From Drosophila miranda (taxonomy: Eukaryota > Arthropoda > Insecta > Diptera > Drosophilidae), in NCBI RefSeq assembly GCF_003369915.1, contig NW_022881603.1, forward strand, positions 6,431,249 to 6,495,248: a stretch of 64,000 bases of DNA. The letters are read 5' to 3'. The notes below the pieces were generated by a model that worked only from the letters and a program-made list of their open reading frames with translations, searched no databases and was not told the DNA's origin. Each line of letters begins with the position of its first letter. The stretch's first letter is position 1. Of this stretch, positions 31,449-44,087 are shown one piece after another. The translations under genes and the position numbers were made by a program.

Positions 31449-32567
31449 TTATACCCGATACTCAAAATGAGTATTGGGGTATATTAGATTTGTGGTAAAA
31501 GTGGATGTGTGTAACGTCCAGAAGGAATCGTTTCCGACCCCATAAAGTATATATATTCTTGATCAGCATCAATAGCCGAGTCGATTGAGCCATGTCTGTC
31601 TGTCCGTCTGTCCGTCCGTCCGTCTGTCCGTCTGTCCGTCCCTATTAGCGCCTAGTGCTCAAAGACTATAAGAGCTAGAGCAACGATGTTTTGGATCCAG
31701 ACTTCTGTGATATGTCACTGCTACAAAAATATTTCAAAACTTCGCCCCGCCCACTTCCGCCCCACAAAGGACGAAAATCTGTGGCATCCACAATTTTAAA
31801 GATACGAGAAAACCAAAAACGCAGAATCGTAGAGAATGACCATATCTTTTAGACTGCAGAATTTGAATAATATCGTATTTTTATTATAGCCAGCATCAAG
31901 AAAACAATTTCATTTTTTCTCGCCCTGTCTCTCTCTAACACACACGTAGCATAGCCGGCTTTGCTTAGAGTAAAACATTAGCGCCTAGATCTCAGAGACT
32001 ATAAAAGCTAGAGCAACCAAATTTGGTATCCACACTCCTAATATATCGGACCGAGACGAGTTTGTTTCAAAATTTCGCCACACCCCCTTCCGCCCCTGCA
32101 AAGGATGAAAATCTGGGGATATTCACAAATCTCAGAGACTATTAACGCTAGAGTAACCAAATTTGGTATCCGCACTCCTACTAGATCTCACTATAAAACC
32201 TTAATCTCAAAATTTTGCCCCACCCCTTTCCGCTCACACAAAGGACGAAAATCTGTTGCATCCACAATATTGCAGATTCGAAAAAACTAAAAACGCAGAA
32301 TCATAGATAACGACCATATCTATCAGATTGCTGAATCTGGATCAGATCAGATCATTTTTATAGCCAAAAGGAACAAATCAATTTGCAGTGGCTACGCAGC
32401 CCCCCGACGTCACGCTCAGACTGATTTTCTGTCTCTCTCGCACGCACTCTTTGTCGTGTCGTTCAAATTAGCGGCGTCTGCCGGAGTGGCTCTCTCTCCT
32501 ACTGACTTAGTATCGGGTATAACTGTAGAGTTGCGGTGTCCGCTGCAACTCACAACGTTCCCCCTCG
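31449..32567 (+). mobile_element. ISY-like element, group B, full length
   Basis: 1119 bp with both ends intact. It shares the GGAGTGGCTCTCTCTCC variant and a TTCAAATTAG difference near the 3' end with the interrupted 24306 copy, so they are close relatives. Confidence 0.88.
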
Positions 32568-33529
32568 TTTTGGTTGGACAGGCGCCACTACAAACTGGTT
32601 AATATTGGAAGACCTTTTCTCAGCGTGAGCTTGGAGAATACAGGATATGCAGAGCACTGATCTGAAAACAATTGAGAAATAGTTAGTAAACGTAAAATTA
32701 TATTTAATAAAAAATCTTGAAAAAGTCGTCTCTTTCTATTTTATTCTATTTATTTTTTAAAATTAAGCAAATCACTCTTATGGGTTACCCCCAGATCAAG
32801 CTGGGCCTGCCGACAAAAATGGGTCAACTTTCGCTTATCGGAAATGTGAATAGTTAGTGTACGAGTACTCGGTGTACGAGTACACAGCGACTACTTAGAC
32901 GGAGACTTGTTTTTGTCTTGACTTTGGGAGAGCAAAAAACCCATTAATTTTAAACGGAGCCCGAATATTGGGTATTCAAAATGTGGAATATAATTTGGCA
33001 AAATGTCAGACAGCTTCATTATCATAGGTCCTCTCGCATTTAGCATTAGGTTTGGCTAACCCAATATTATTTACCAGTGATGTTAAGATACGTTATATGC
33101 AATGTACGGATTCAACGATTAATAAAAAAAAAAAAAAAAAAAAGATTCATGATCAAATGCGATGCGATGTGACCTTTGGTTCAGAATAATAAAACATTCG
33201 TTCAACTCAAGGGCTCAAGATGATCTTCAAGTTTTTCGCTCGTTGAAAAAAAACACTTGATTCTTCGTAACAGATATCATAGTTGGGTGTGTATTTTGAT
33301 ATATAAAATAACAAATATGAATTATCTTATGCTTAGCAACGTTGTCACATTGAGTTAGATAGATAAAAAAATACGAAATAACATAGGAGAGTACTACATA
33401 TACGACTACAATTCGATTCCTCCATTCGTCTCCTTCCTTTTGCTTTTTCTGTGGATTTTTTCCTGGATTTTTTCGATGGCTTGTTATAGGGTTTGCCCGA
33501 TGATCATTCGGCAAATGCAAGGGAATGGT
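32568..33529. other. unique AT-rich sequence with long A run
   Basis: Contains a 22-base A run (about 33122-33143) and a repeated GTACGAGTAC motif near 32865-32890. A 122-codon minus-strand frame (33227-33595) runs out of the LINE fragment and is not a gene. Confidence 0.45.
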
Positions 33530-33929
33530 GGTCTGCTCCCGCCAAGTCTGAGGTGTGACCGCTGGCGACACGCAGAGAGGATTGCTCTTTCCCATGCACG
33601 CCGGTGGTAGCAGTCACGCTTGCCACCGACGTTTGCGTTGACATCCCAACCCGTGCTTTATCCTTCTTCGCCTCCATATTTGGCCCGAGGGTCCATACTG
33701 GTTAATATTTTTCGGGGGGACCACCCCTAGCGTTTTAGGCCTGACCGCCAGGCACCTCTAGCCATGGCCATGGTTCGGTTCCCCCGACTTTGAATCGGGA
33801 AGCCTTAGCTAGACACTGCATTACCCCGGACTGAGCAAGCGACAGTGCATTACCCTTGTCCGGGGTAATGCAGTGTCCATTGCCCAGCCGGCACCCTCGT
33901 GGAGGGTTCAGATAGAGGATTTTCGCCAG
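33530..33929 (-). mobile_element. LINE 5' end fragment
   Basis: Matches 60085-60500 in inverse orientation: the 5' leader with a GGGTAATGCA hairpin region and the start of the first protein (MEAKK...). Homology stops at 33530. Retaining the 5' end but not the 3' end is opposite to normal LINE truncation. Confidence 0.85.
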
Positions 33930-34846
33930 CCTAACTACATATATAATCAATGAAAAATTTGTATAATTTGGCAAACGTCGTCTCCTCGGGTTCAGCGACC
34001 CTTTGAACTTGAATTATATCCATAAGTATAACCGGAATCGGAATCGGAATCGGAATAAGACTCGGATTGAACCGGCATAAGAAAAATGTTGACAAAAATG
34101 ATTTTAATTGTTTGTAGCAAACGTTGACACCGCCAGCAACAGCGGCGGTGTCAGCTCGGGGATCGGCTTGGAATTTGTCTCTAACGGTTTCGGAGTCTGC
34201 AGATGAATCCAAGATTAACGATATATTACTATGTAGGTACATATATTTGTATGTAGATGCAAGCAGCCGAAACGGAGAATGATTGTCAGCGCACATTGCC
34301 GGTCTTAGGCCAATTAATAACGACCATAAACATAAACTGTGATTAAAACGCAACAGTTTGGGACACGGGAAGCCGAGTGCTGGCCTGGCCACGGGCAGAG
34401 GGTAAAGAGTACCGAACACCAAGTACCAAGTATCGATGATGCGTCACAGTCAGTGTACTCCAAAGGTCGTACGCTGAACCTACGGCTGGGAGCCAGACCA
34501 GCAGAGATTAAATGAAACGAGACCACAGACCAGAGACCAGGCTAGACCAGACCCGACCCGACCCAAAGCAGTGCCAGATTGTTGTGTGAATCACGGCGAG
34601 TGCTGTTATTGTTACTTTTTGAATCATTTCGTTTGTTTTTGGGTTCTGTCGATTTCTACATACTATATAGGGGGGGAATTCATAAAAGTCACAAAAACTT
34701 AATAAATATTTTAATAAAATGTCTTTTTAATCAATTACAAGTTCGATTTGTGATGCCCGGGCGGTTGTCACTTGATTTGCATGCTACGAGTATTTGCGAT
34801 CAGATATCAGATCAGATCTTCACACCGCAGGGTGCTGCTGGTGTTA
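33930..34846. other. unique sequence with GGAATC repeat
   Basis: A GGAATC/GGAACC repeat lies at about 34030-34055. A 163-codon minus-strand frame covers 33931-34422 without any recognised domain. CAGACC-rich DNA follows near 34520-34560. Host intergenic DNA is the simplest reading. Confidence 0.45.
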
Positions 34847-35961
34847 TTATACCCGATACTCAAAATGAGTACTGGGGTATATTAGATTTGTGGTAAAAGT
34901 GGATGTGTGTAACGTCCAAAAGGAATCGTTTCCGATCCCATAAAGTATATATATTCTTGATCAGCATCAATAGCCGAGTCGATTGAGCCATGTCTGTCTG
35001 TCCGTCTGTCCGTCCGTCCGTCTGTCCGTCTGTCCGTCCCCTTCAGCGCCTAGTGCTCAAAGACTATAAGAGCGAGAGCAACGATGTTGTGGATCCAGAC
35101 TTCTGTGATATGTCACTGCTACAAGAATATTTCAAAACTTTGCCCCGCCCACTTCCTCCCCCACAAAGGGCGAAAATCTGTGGCATCCACAATTTCGACG
35201 ATACGAGAAAACTAAAAATGTAGAATTGTAGAGAATGACCATATCTTTAAGACTGCGGAATCTGAATTGGATCGTATTCTTATTATAGCCAGCATCAAGA
35301 AAACAATTTCATTTTTTCTCGCCCTGTCTCTCTCTAACACACACGTAGCATAGGCGGCTTTGCTTAGAGTAAAACATTAGCGCCTAGATCTCAGAGACTA
35401 CAAAAGCTAGAGCAACCAAATTTGGTATCCACACTCCTAATATATCGGACCGAGACGAGTTTGTTTCAAAATTTCGCCACACCCCCTTCCGCCCCCGCAA
35501 AGGACGAAAATCTGGTGATATTCAAAAATCTCAGAGACTATTAAGGCTAGAGTAACCAAATTTGGTATCCGCACTCCTGTTAGATCTTACTATAAAACGT
35601 GTATCTCAAAATTTCGCCCCACCCCCTTCCGCCCACACAAAGGACGAAAATCTGTTGCATCCACAATATTGCACATTCGAGAAAACAAAAAACGCAGAAT
35701 CATAGATAATGACCATATCTATCAGATTGCTGAATCTGGATCAGATCAGAACATTTTTATAGCCAATAGGAACAAATCAATTTGCAGTGGCTACGCAGCG
35801 CCCGACGTCACGCTCAGACTGATTTTCTGTCTCTCTCGCACGCACTCTTTGTCGTGTCGTTTAATATTAGCGGCGTCTGCCGGAGGAGAGCCATACTGAC
35901 TTAGTATCGGGTATAACCGTAGAGTTGCGGTGTCCGCAGCAACTCACAACGTTCCCCCTCG
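34847..35961 (+). mobile_element. ISY-like element, group B, full length
   Basis: 1115 bp, both ends present, more substitutions than the array copies (for example GAGTACTGGGG and CCAAAAGG near the 5' end), so probably older. Confidence 0.88.
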
Positions 35962-36326
35962 TTTTATTATAAAAATGCACACATACAGACTATATCTATA
36001 TGGAGAAATATTTTTAATGGCCAGCACTGGCATTGACCTTGGATCACATTCTGTCCAAATCTCACACTTTCTTCGATACGATGCGTCACTATCACATCAC
36101 ACGGCCAGGTAGGATCGGCTTGGATGGGCTCGGTTGGATGATAATCTCCGCTAAATTCAAGTATTTACGATCCATATCCAATATCAGAACAAGTTTGAGT
36201 GTGTTTCATTTCATTGACATAAAGTTTTAATCTGTTAAAACTAATTTCAAACAATTTGAGTCGGCTTAGAGAGCAGGAAGTATCAACACGGGCACTCCAA
36301 AAAAAGTGCCCCCGACTAGTAGGCGA
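35962..36326. other. 3' flank of the Ly6 pseudogene
   Basis: Unique sequence without recognised elements. Confidence 0.4.
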
Positions 36327-36809
36327 TCACATGTGTAATTTCCTATAGCTCCAGTACCAGATGAAGCCTGTGAGGATCAGCGGCAGCATTCGGCCGTCAA
36401 GTGCGGGACTGCTCGATGCGTTGCGCAGGTGTCGTTGCGGCAGTGGCAGAGGAGAACGGTGTTCCTGAAGTTCACCTTCTCCTCGAAGCAGCCCTCTTCG
36501 TACGGCTCCTCCACGACGGATTTCTCCTCCCACGACTTGTTGACGAAGACGTTTGTGGTGCTCAGTTGCTGGGCACATCCCCGCATTGATACACTGGTTT
36601 CCCTCCAGTAGGCTCATGGTTAATACGGTTTTCGTGCACATGGTTGAGTGGGGGCACTCTCCAATGTGTCCGAGGGGCTTTTGCGGGCCGCCGCACGTCT
36701 GATCAGCCTCGTTGCACTGGTAACACTTGAGAATCTCGCCGACTGCCACGCTTCCGATTAGGAAAACCACTGTTCCCACAGTCGGCCAGAGCTTGGTTCC
36801 GATGCCCAT
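36327..36809 (-). pseudogene. Ly6/uPAR-family GPI-anchored protein, two frameshifts
   Basis: The family consists of small secreted three-finger proteins held on the outer membrane by a GPI anchor. From MGIGTKLWPTVGTVVFLIGS (signal peptide) the frame runs through CYQCNEADQTCGG, the family's first cysteines, and CPHSTMCTKT. A one-base insertion near 36593 moves the next part (RGCAQQLSTTNVFVNK, then LLCHCRNDTCN) into another frame. A two-base GC insertion at about 36423-36424 restores the first frame for the hydrophobic GPI-signal tail (RMLPLILTGFIWYW). The sum is plus three, so translation would reach the natural stop but with about 55 wrong residues and lost disulphides. No intron is needed. 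Which fly Ly6 gene this is could not be decided. Confidence 0.8.
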
Positions 36810-37661
36810 TATTTCCGGGGATAGAATACGAGTAACTCTGCTTCCGAAGTCGTTTGCGCTTGCGTTTCCGATACAAGCTTTGCGCTTCGAGGGCCTGAAG
36901 AGAACTGGAGTCACAGTGGGAAAGGAAAGTCTCGTATGTTTAAAATAAGATAATTTATGAGTAATACGCACTCTTTTGGAGCAGTCGCTGATCAACTAAA
37001 GTTAATCTCAGCCGACAAAAGTTTTATTTTTTTTGGAGGGCGTTCTCATATCACCGAGTGCTCTGCAGCATTACAATTGAAGTGAAATGAAATTAAACTT
37101 ACTGGGTATGCATGAAATTTCATTGGATTATTCGAATAAACCTTGAGCAACTGCTTCCACTCCCCGTTCCTCTCTCTCCAAATGCTTCCAGATGTTTCAT
37201 TATGCACCTTTGTTTGCTTCTTTGTCTTTCTTTCGCTCTCTGTATTGGGAGGCGGACAGCTCTTATCAAGAATGCGATCGACGCCTCTTCTTTTGCCATT
37301 CCAATGCGTCGCAGATACGAATATGTATTTGCGCTCATCGATTCCTATCGATTGTTTGAGCACTTTATCCCTTGGCCAAGCCCGGAGTTTGCCAGTGGAA
37401 TTTAATTGGATTATAATGACAGCATTGTTCAGTTCGACTCCCATTCCCATTCCCATTCCTGTTCCCGTTCCAGAGACTGCGCTCCCCACATATGACTTAC
37501 GCGTATTTTCACCCCCTCTAAGTCGGCCTTTTGGACAGACAGCCTTTAGCATTTCGTGCAAAACAAATGAAATCTTTATAGGCTGGCATTGTTTTTCTGT
37601 CCATAAATTACCCCCGACTTTGCGTGGGTTTTCACACATACTGGGACTGTCAATGTCAACT
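36810..37661. other. 5' flank of the Ly6 pseudogene
   Basis: Contains a CCCATT/CCCGTT repeat (about 37439-37472). Overlapping frames of 177 and 197 codons on opposite strands depend on this low-complexity DNA and lack domains. Confidence 0.45.
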
Positions 37662-38753
37662 CGATACTCAAAATGAGTATTGGGGTATATTCGATTTGTG
37701 GTAAAAGTGGATGTGTGTAACGTCCAAAAGGAATCGTTTCCGACCCCATAAAGTATATATATTCTTGATCAGCATCAATAGCCGAGTCGATTGAGCCATG
37801 TCTGTCTGTCCGTCCGTCCGTCTGTCCGTCCCTATTAGCGCCTAGTGCTCAAAGACTATAAGAGCTAGAGCAACGACGTTTTGGATCCAGACTTCGTTGC
37901 TATGTCACTGCTACAAGAATATTTCAAAACTTCGCCCCGCCCACTTCCGCCCCCACAAAGGACGAAAATCTGTGGCATCCACAATTTTAAAGATATGAGA
38001 AAACCAAAAACGTAGAATTGTAGAGAATGACCATATCTTTTAGACTGTGGAATCTGAATTGAATCGTATTATTATTATAGCCAGCATCAAGAAAACAATT
38101 TCATTTTTTCTCGCCCTGTCTCTCTCTAACACACACGTAGCATAGGCGGCTTTGCTTAGAGTAAAACATTAGCGCCCAGATCTCAGAGACTACAAAAGCT
38201 AGAGCAACCAAATTTGGTATCCACACTCCTAATATATCGGACCGAGACGAGTTTGTTTCAAAATTTCGCCACCCCCCCTTCCGCCCCCGCAAAGAACGAA
38301 AATCTGGGGATATTCAAAAATCTCAGAGACTATTAAGGCTAGAGTAACCAAATTTGGTATCCGCCCTCCTGTTAGATCTTACTATAAAACGTGTATCTCA
38401 AAATTTCGCCCCACCCCCTTCCGCCCACACAAAGGACGAAAATCTGGCGCATCCACAATATTGCAGATTCGAGAAAACTGAAAACGCAGAATCATAGATA
38501 ATGACCATATCTATCAAGTTGCTGAATCTGGATCAGATCAGATTATTTTTATAGCCAAAAGGAACAAATCAATTTGCACTGGCTACGCAGCACCCGACGT
38601 CACGCTCAGACTGATTTTCTGTCTCTCTCGCACGCACTCCTTGTCGTGTCGTTTAATATTAGCGGGGTCTGCCGGAGGAGAGCCATACTGACTTAGTATC
38701 GGGTATAACTGTAGAGTTGCGGTCTCCGCAGCATTTCACAACGTTCCCCCTCG
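37662..38753 (+). mobile_element. ISY-like element, group B, lacking first bases
   Basis: Begins at CGATACTC without TTATACC. The 3' part carries GCACTGGCTACGCAGCACCC and GCATTTCAC, variants shared with the copies at 41672 and 49219. Confidence 0.85.
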
Positions 38754-40508
38754 TTTTATTTAGGTTTGATTTTTTCTCAATTTTTGTTGCTTATTTATAA
38801 TTTGCTCTTTTTTTGGTTTAATTAGTATGTTCTGAGTCATCACGGGGCGGTATAAATCAAAATGGAATGTCTATAAATATTGGTGGATGCTGAAGCCAGT
38901 TTGGCCACCGAATGCCAGAATAGATGGATGGTTTGTGGTAGCACACGGAGCATTCACATTTTAATCGATCCCATTAAATACAAACGATTTGTGCCATTAA
39001 TTGCTGGCATTTGTTTCGCCCAACGAATTAATTTACAAAGCGCCATTTTGATGTATGTCCGAGGAAAACCCACCCAAAAAAATCAGGCTTATTGACAAAC
39101 TGCAATTGGAGAAGACTCCAGAACAATGAAACAAATTACCAGCCACAATGAGGCGTAATTGGATACGAGTTGATGCCTCTTCAGTATGGTATTCGTGATA
39201 TGTGGGATCTTCAACCTGACACCTGACACCTGGGACTGGGACTGGGACTACCTGCAGGAGGGAACCAAATTGCAAGCGAGTTCAAAGCTCCTCTCCTAAA
39301 TAATTGATCAGTCCCCTTCGCATTGTCGGAACCCAGCAATATCCGACCGCCGCGATTGTAAAGTCCAAAGGTGCTAAATAAAATACGCATTCATGTTTTG
39401 GGTGCCTTCAATTTTTACATCTCTCTTGTCGCTTGGCCAAAAAGCGCATAAAATAAATTTATATAAAATGGAAAAATCGCATATAAATAAATTTCCAGCT
39501 CGACAAGTGCGAAGAAGAGATATGTGTTTTTATTTCACAAACGCCCCCGGTATGACATCTTGTCAATGGAATCTCAATCTTGTATAAACTTCCCCAGAAA
39601 TCTCTAGTTCCGCTGGCAGAGCTTCTTTCGAATGGGTTAACGTTAACGCTGACCGCAGAACTGTCGTTAAATATTTTACTTTAGGCGCCGTCTGCTGGCA
39701 ACTAAGTTGAGTTCAATTTACGAGTAAACGGCCATATCCTGCCAATTGTCAGCCTTAAGCGGTGATACTTTTCGGCACTCATTTCCCCCCAAGGACGCTC
39801 CGCGGGCCAAGTGGTGGCAGAGGGGCAGTGGGGAGGTGCAGGCATGAACATGCAAGCGAACATTTTGTGAAATTAATTAATTGCATGTAAAACACCAAAT
39901 TACGCGTTTCTGGCGACTCAGTGCCAGGGGCAGTCTCTCTTTATTTATCTCCAGCGAATAATTTAAAGTCCCGCGACCATTCCAGATCTCAAAGAGAGAG
40001 AGAGAGAGAGAGAGAGATATGTAAATGCTAACCTGTTGTTGCAGTTTTAATAGAATACATACACATTCCTACAAGCGATCCATCGATCGTACGGAATCAC
40101 TTATAAGTGAGTAATCCGTGATGATTCTACGTAGGTTCTACGACCTCATGATTCACGGCACCCAATCATCATTCACTTCCTTACCATGATCAGGTATTTG
40201 AAATATTTGCAAGGTTCAATCAAGTCAAGAGTTCAAGTCAAGACCCCAGCCTACGGAAACGAAACCTTGTCTGGCAGCAGGCGTGGGCGTGGTCGCTTTC
40301 GATTTCTGGAACCGCCTCAACATTCTAGAGTTGTCGTGCTATGGCATCTACAACGATGTTATGAATGGTATGACTGCCCAAATCAATGGGCTGACAAGGT
40401 GATTAATGAATATCGAACCTAAACCGTTGACCGATCTCACAGCTCGATGGACTGACAGTTGTTGTTGTTATAAATGCCTTTTAAGTAAGACAAACGAGCG
40501 TCTCATTT
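38754..40508. repeat. U unit copy 1 (1755 bp, uninterrupted)
   Basis: Non-ISY sequence present four times in the right half. It starts with the 57-bp T-rich stretch, then GGTTTAATTAGTATGTTC, a GACTGG/GACACCT repeat near 39220, AATTAATTAATTGCATG near 39875, and a GA microsatellite at about 39993-40018. Short frames (64-80 codons) recur in every copy but shift with no domain, codon bias or splice logic. I read it as amplified host non-coding DNA. Confidence 0.88.
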
Positions 40509-41614
40509 TTATACCCGATACTCAAAATGAGTATTGGGGTATATTCGATTTGTGGTAAAAGTGGATGTGTGTAACGTCCAGAAGGAATCGTTTCCGACCC
40601 CATAAAGTATATATATTCTTGATCAGCATCAATAGCCGAGTCGATTGAGCCCTGTCTGTCTGTCCCTCCGTCCGTCTGTCCGTCTGTCCGTCCCCTTCAG
40701 CGCCTAGTGCTCAAAGACTATAAGAGCTAGAGCAACGATGTTTTGGATCCAGACTTCTGTGATATGTCACTGCTACAAAAATATTTCAAAATTTCGCCCC
40801 GCCCACTTCCACCCCCACAAAGGACGAAAATCTGTGGCATCCACAATTTTAAAGATATGAGAAAACCAAAAACGTAGAATTGTAGAGAATGACCATATCT
40901 TTTAGACTGTGGAATCTGAATTGAATCGTATTATTATTATAGCCAGCATCAAGAAAACAATTTCATTTTTTCTCGCCCTGTCTCTCTCTAACACACACGT
41001 AGCATAGGCGGCTTTGCTTAGAGTAAAACATTAGCGCCTAGATCTCAGAGACTACAAAAGCTAGAGCAACCAAATTTGGTATCCACACTCCTAATATATC
41101 GGACCGAGACGAGTTTGTTTCAAAATTTCGCCACACCCCCTTCCGCCCCCGCAAAGAACGAAAATCTGTGGCATCCACAAATCTCAGAGACTATTAAGGC
41201 TAGAGTAACCAAATTTGGTATCCGCACTCCTGTTAGATCTTACTATAAAACGTGTATCTCAAAATTTCGCCCCACCCCCTTCCGCCCCCACAAAGGACGA
41301 AAATCTGTTGCATCCACAATATTGAGGATACGAGAAAACTAAAAACTCAGAATCATAGATAACGACCATATCTATCAGATTGCTGAATCTGGACCAGATC
41401 AGATAATTTTTATAGCCAAAAGGAACAAATCAATTTGCAGTGGCTACGCAGCGCCCAACGTCACGCTCAGACTGATTTTCTGTCTCTCTCGCACGCACTC
41501 TTTGTCGTGTCGTTTAATATTAGCGGCGTCTGCCGGAGGAGAGCCATACTGACTTAGTATCGGGTATAACCGTAGAGTTGCGGTGTCCGCAGCAACTCAC
41601 AACGTTCCCCCTCG
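40509..41614 (+). mobile_element. ISY-like element, group B
   Basis: Follows U1. Its left junction (GAGCGTCTCATT|TTTATACCC) is the same as after U2 and U3, so this insertion predates amplification of U. Confidence 0.88.
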
Positions 41615-41671
41615 TTTTATTTAGGTTTGATTTTTTCTCAATTTTTGTTGCTTATTTATAATTTGCTCTTT
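41615..41671 (+). repeat. 57-bp spacer between ISY copies
   Basis: Equals the left edge of U, cut at the point where U4 contains an ISY. Confidence 0.85.
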
Positions 41672-42793
41672 TTATACCCGATACTTAAAATGAGTATTGG
41701 GGTATATTAGATTTGTGGTAAAAGTGGATGTGTGTAACGTCCAGAAGGAATCGTTTCCGACCCCATAAAGTATATATATTCTTGATTAGCATCAATAGCC
41801 GAGTCGATTGAGCCCTGTCTGTCTGTCCGTCTGTCCGTCCGTCCGTCCGTCCGTCCGTCCGTCCGTCCGTCCCCTTCAGCGCCTAGTGCTCAAAGACTAT
41901 AAGAGCTAGAGCAACGATGTTTTGGATCAGACTTCTGTGATATGTCACTGCTACAAAAATATTTCAAAACTTCGCCCCGCCCACTTCCGCCCCCACAAAG
42001 GACGAAAATCTGTGGCATCCACAATTTTAAAGATATGAGAAAACCAAAAACGTAGAATTGTAGAGAATGACCATATCTTTAAGACTGCAGAATCTGAATT
42101 GGATCGTATTATTATTATAGCCAGCATCAAGAAAACAATTTCATTTTTTCTCGCCCTGTCTCTCTCTAACACACACGTAGCATAGGCGGCTTTTCTTAGA
42201 GTAAAACATTAGCGCCTAGATCTCAGAGACTACAAAAGCTAGAGCAACCAAATTTGGTATCCACACTCCTAATATATCGGACCGAGACGAGTTTGTTTCA
42301 AAATTTCGCCACACCCCCTTCCGCCCCCGCAAAGAACGAAAATCTGGGGATATTCAAAAATTTCAGAGACTATTAAGGCTAGAGTAACCAAATTTGGTAT
42401 CCGCACTCCTGTTAGATCTTACTATAAAACGTGTATCTCAAAATTTCGCCCCACCCCCTTCCGCCCACACAAAGGACGAAAATCTGTTGCATCCACAATA
42501 TTGCAGATTCGAGAAAACTGAAAACGCAGAATCATAGATAATGACCATATCTATCAAGTTGCTGAATCTGGATCAGATCAGATTATTTTTATAGCCAAAA
42601 GGAACAAATCAATTTGCACTGGCTACGCAGCACCCGACGTCACGCTCAGACTGATTTTCTGTCTCTCTCGCACGCACTCCTTGTCGTGTCGTTTAATATT
42701 AGCGGGGTCTGCCGGAGGAGAGCCATACTGACTTAGTATCGGGTATAACTGTAGAGTTGCGGTCTCCGCAGCATTTCACAACGTTCCCCCTCG
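41672..42793 (+). mobile_element. ISY-like element, group B, CTTAAAA variant
   Basis: 1122 bp. 3' variants match the 37662 copy, which also stands immediately before a U unit. Confidence 0.88.
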
Positions 42794-43175
42794 TTTTATT
42801 TAGGTTTGATTTTTTCTCAATTTTTGTTGCTTATTTATAATTTGCTCTTTTTTTGGTTTAATTAGTATGTTCTGAGTCATCACGGGGCGGTATAAATCAA
42901 AATGGAATGTCTATAAATATTGGTGGATGCTGAAGCCAGTTTGGCCACCGAATGCCAGAATAGATGGATGGTTTGTGGTAGCACACGGAGCATTCACATT
43001 TTAATCGATCCCATTAAATACAAGCGATTTGTGCCATTAATTGCTGTCATTTGTTTCGCCCAACGAATTAATTTACAAAGCGCCATTTTGATGTATGTCC
43101 GAGGAAAACCCACCCAAAAAAATCAGGCTTATTGACAAACTGCAATTGGAGAAGACTCCAGAACAATGAAACAAA
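42794..43175. repeat. U unit copy 2, left part
   Basis: First 382 bp of U, one visible difference in the 71-codon frame (GCTGTC for GCTGGC). Interrupted by the LTR retrotransposon; continues at 47843. Confidence 0.88.
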
Positions 43176-43434
43176 TGTAGGAAACGAAGGAAAGAGAGAG
43201 ACACGAAGCGGTCGTGTTTTCGTCGTGTCGTCGGGATAGAGCAGTAATCGGCTCTGAGAGAGCCGATAGCAAGAGAGAGAGATAGTCAGTTGTCAGTTCA
43301 GCCACGCATCAGACGTACACGCATATAATTATTCACAAACATACTTGTAAAACTTGGAGCTGTTATAATTTTAAGTCCAACATACTTATCAAATAAATGT
43401 TACTCGTTGCCATCAAGCAACTTAAACTACTACA
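43176..43434 (+). repeat. gypsy-type 5' LTR
   Basis: Starts TGTAGGAAACG and ends CTACTACA. A purine-rich run (GGAAACGAAGGAAAGAGAGA) lies just inside its 5' end. An AATAAA sits near its 3' end (about 43391). Confidence 0.9.
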
Positions 43435-43437
43435 AAT

Positions 43438-43455
43438 TGGGGGCTCGTCCGAAAA
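43438..43455 (+). other. primer-binding site (tRNA-Pro type)
   Basis: TGGGGGCTCGTCCG, three bases after the LTR, matches the first 14 bases of the site complementary to tRNA-Pro; the last four differ. Confidence 0.65.
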
Positions 43456-44087
43456 TAAGCCCAAGACAACAACATTTGCAAGTGAGATTTGTGCGTGTAT
43501 TTGGAAATTTTGGCGAACACGAGGCTAGAGCTACAAGGAGACAAGCGGCACAGAGACGACAATCTGAGCGCGTTCGTTCCAAAGGAAGCAGAAGCGACAA
43601 AACGACGGCAGCAAACAGCAAGAATCAAAGAACATTGATTGTTGTTGTGTTGCACTGCGTCGGACGGAGACTACAACTACAAGAAAAGACAAGCAGCAGT
43701 TCATTTTGTAACAGCAGAAGCAGCGACGATTCGGGAAGCGACAACAAGTTATCGGCGAACGGCGAAAGCAAGGCAAGGCAACAAAGAGAGGACGGCAACA
43801 GCGACATCGACAGGCAAGCGAGATCTGGATGTGGTGGTGTGTGTGCGTCAAATTTGGAGTCTGGAAAGTTCTGCGCAGAAGCGAGAGTTAACAAGGGTAA
43901 ACCCATAGTAAGGTGAGCGTTAACAGAGAAGCGATCGTTAACAGTGACGACTTTAAAGGCGTTTTCGAAATCGATGTTAACTGGAAAATTGTTAACAGGC
44001 CAGCAGTAATAAGGTTGTTTAAGTTGATTTAATTACATTTTCTTAGATATAAGCTAATATCAATTATTTTGTATTTAAATCGTCACG

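Noticed and set aside
33931..34422. 163-codon minus-strand frame
   Set aside because: Contains a GGAATC-type repeat and AT-rich junk; nothing resembling a protein family.
37046..37676. Overlapping frames of 197 and 177 codons on opposite strands
   Set aside because: Depend on a CCCATT-type repeat; no domain, no splice or promoter support, and mutually exclusive.
38880..40422. Frames of 64-80 codons conserved in all U copies
   Set aside because: Conservation follows from recent duplication. No codon preference, start context or family match was seen.
43407..43916. 169-codon frame in the LTR element leader
   Set aside because: Starts inside the LTR, low-complexity (Ser, Arg, Gln), and overlaps the untranslated leader that holds the primer site.
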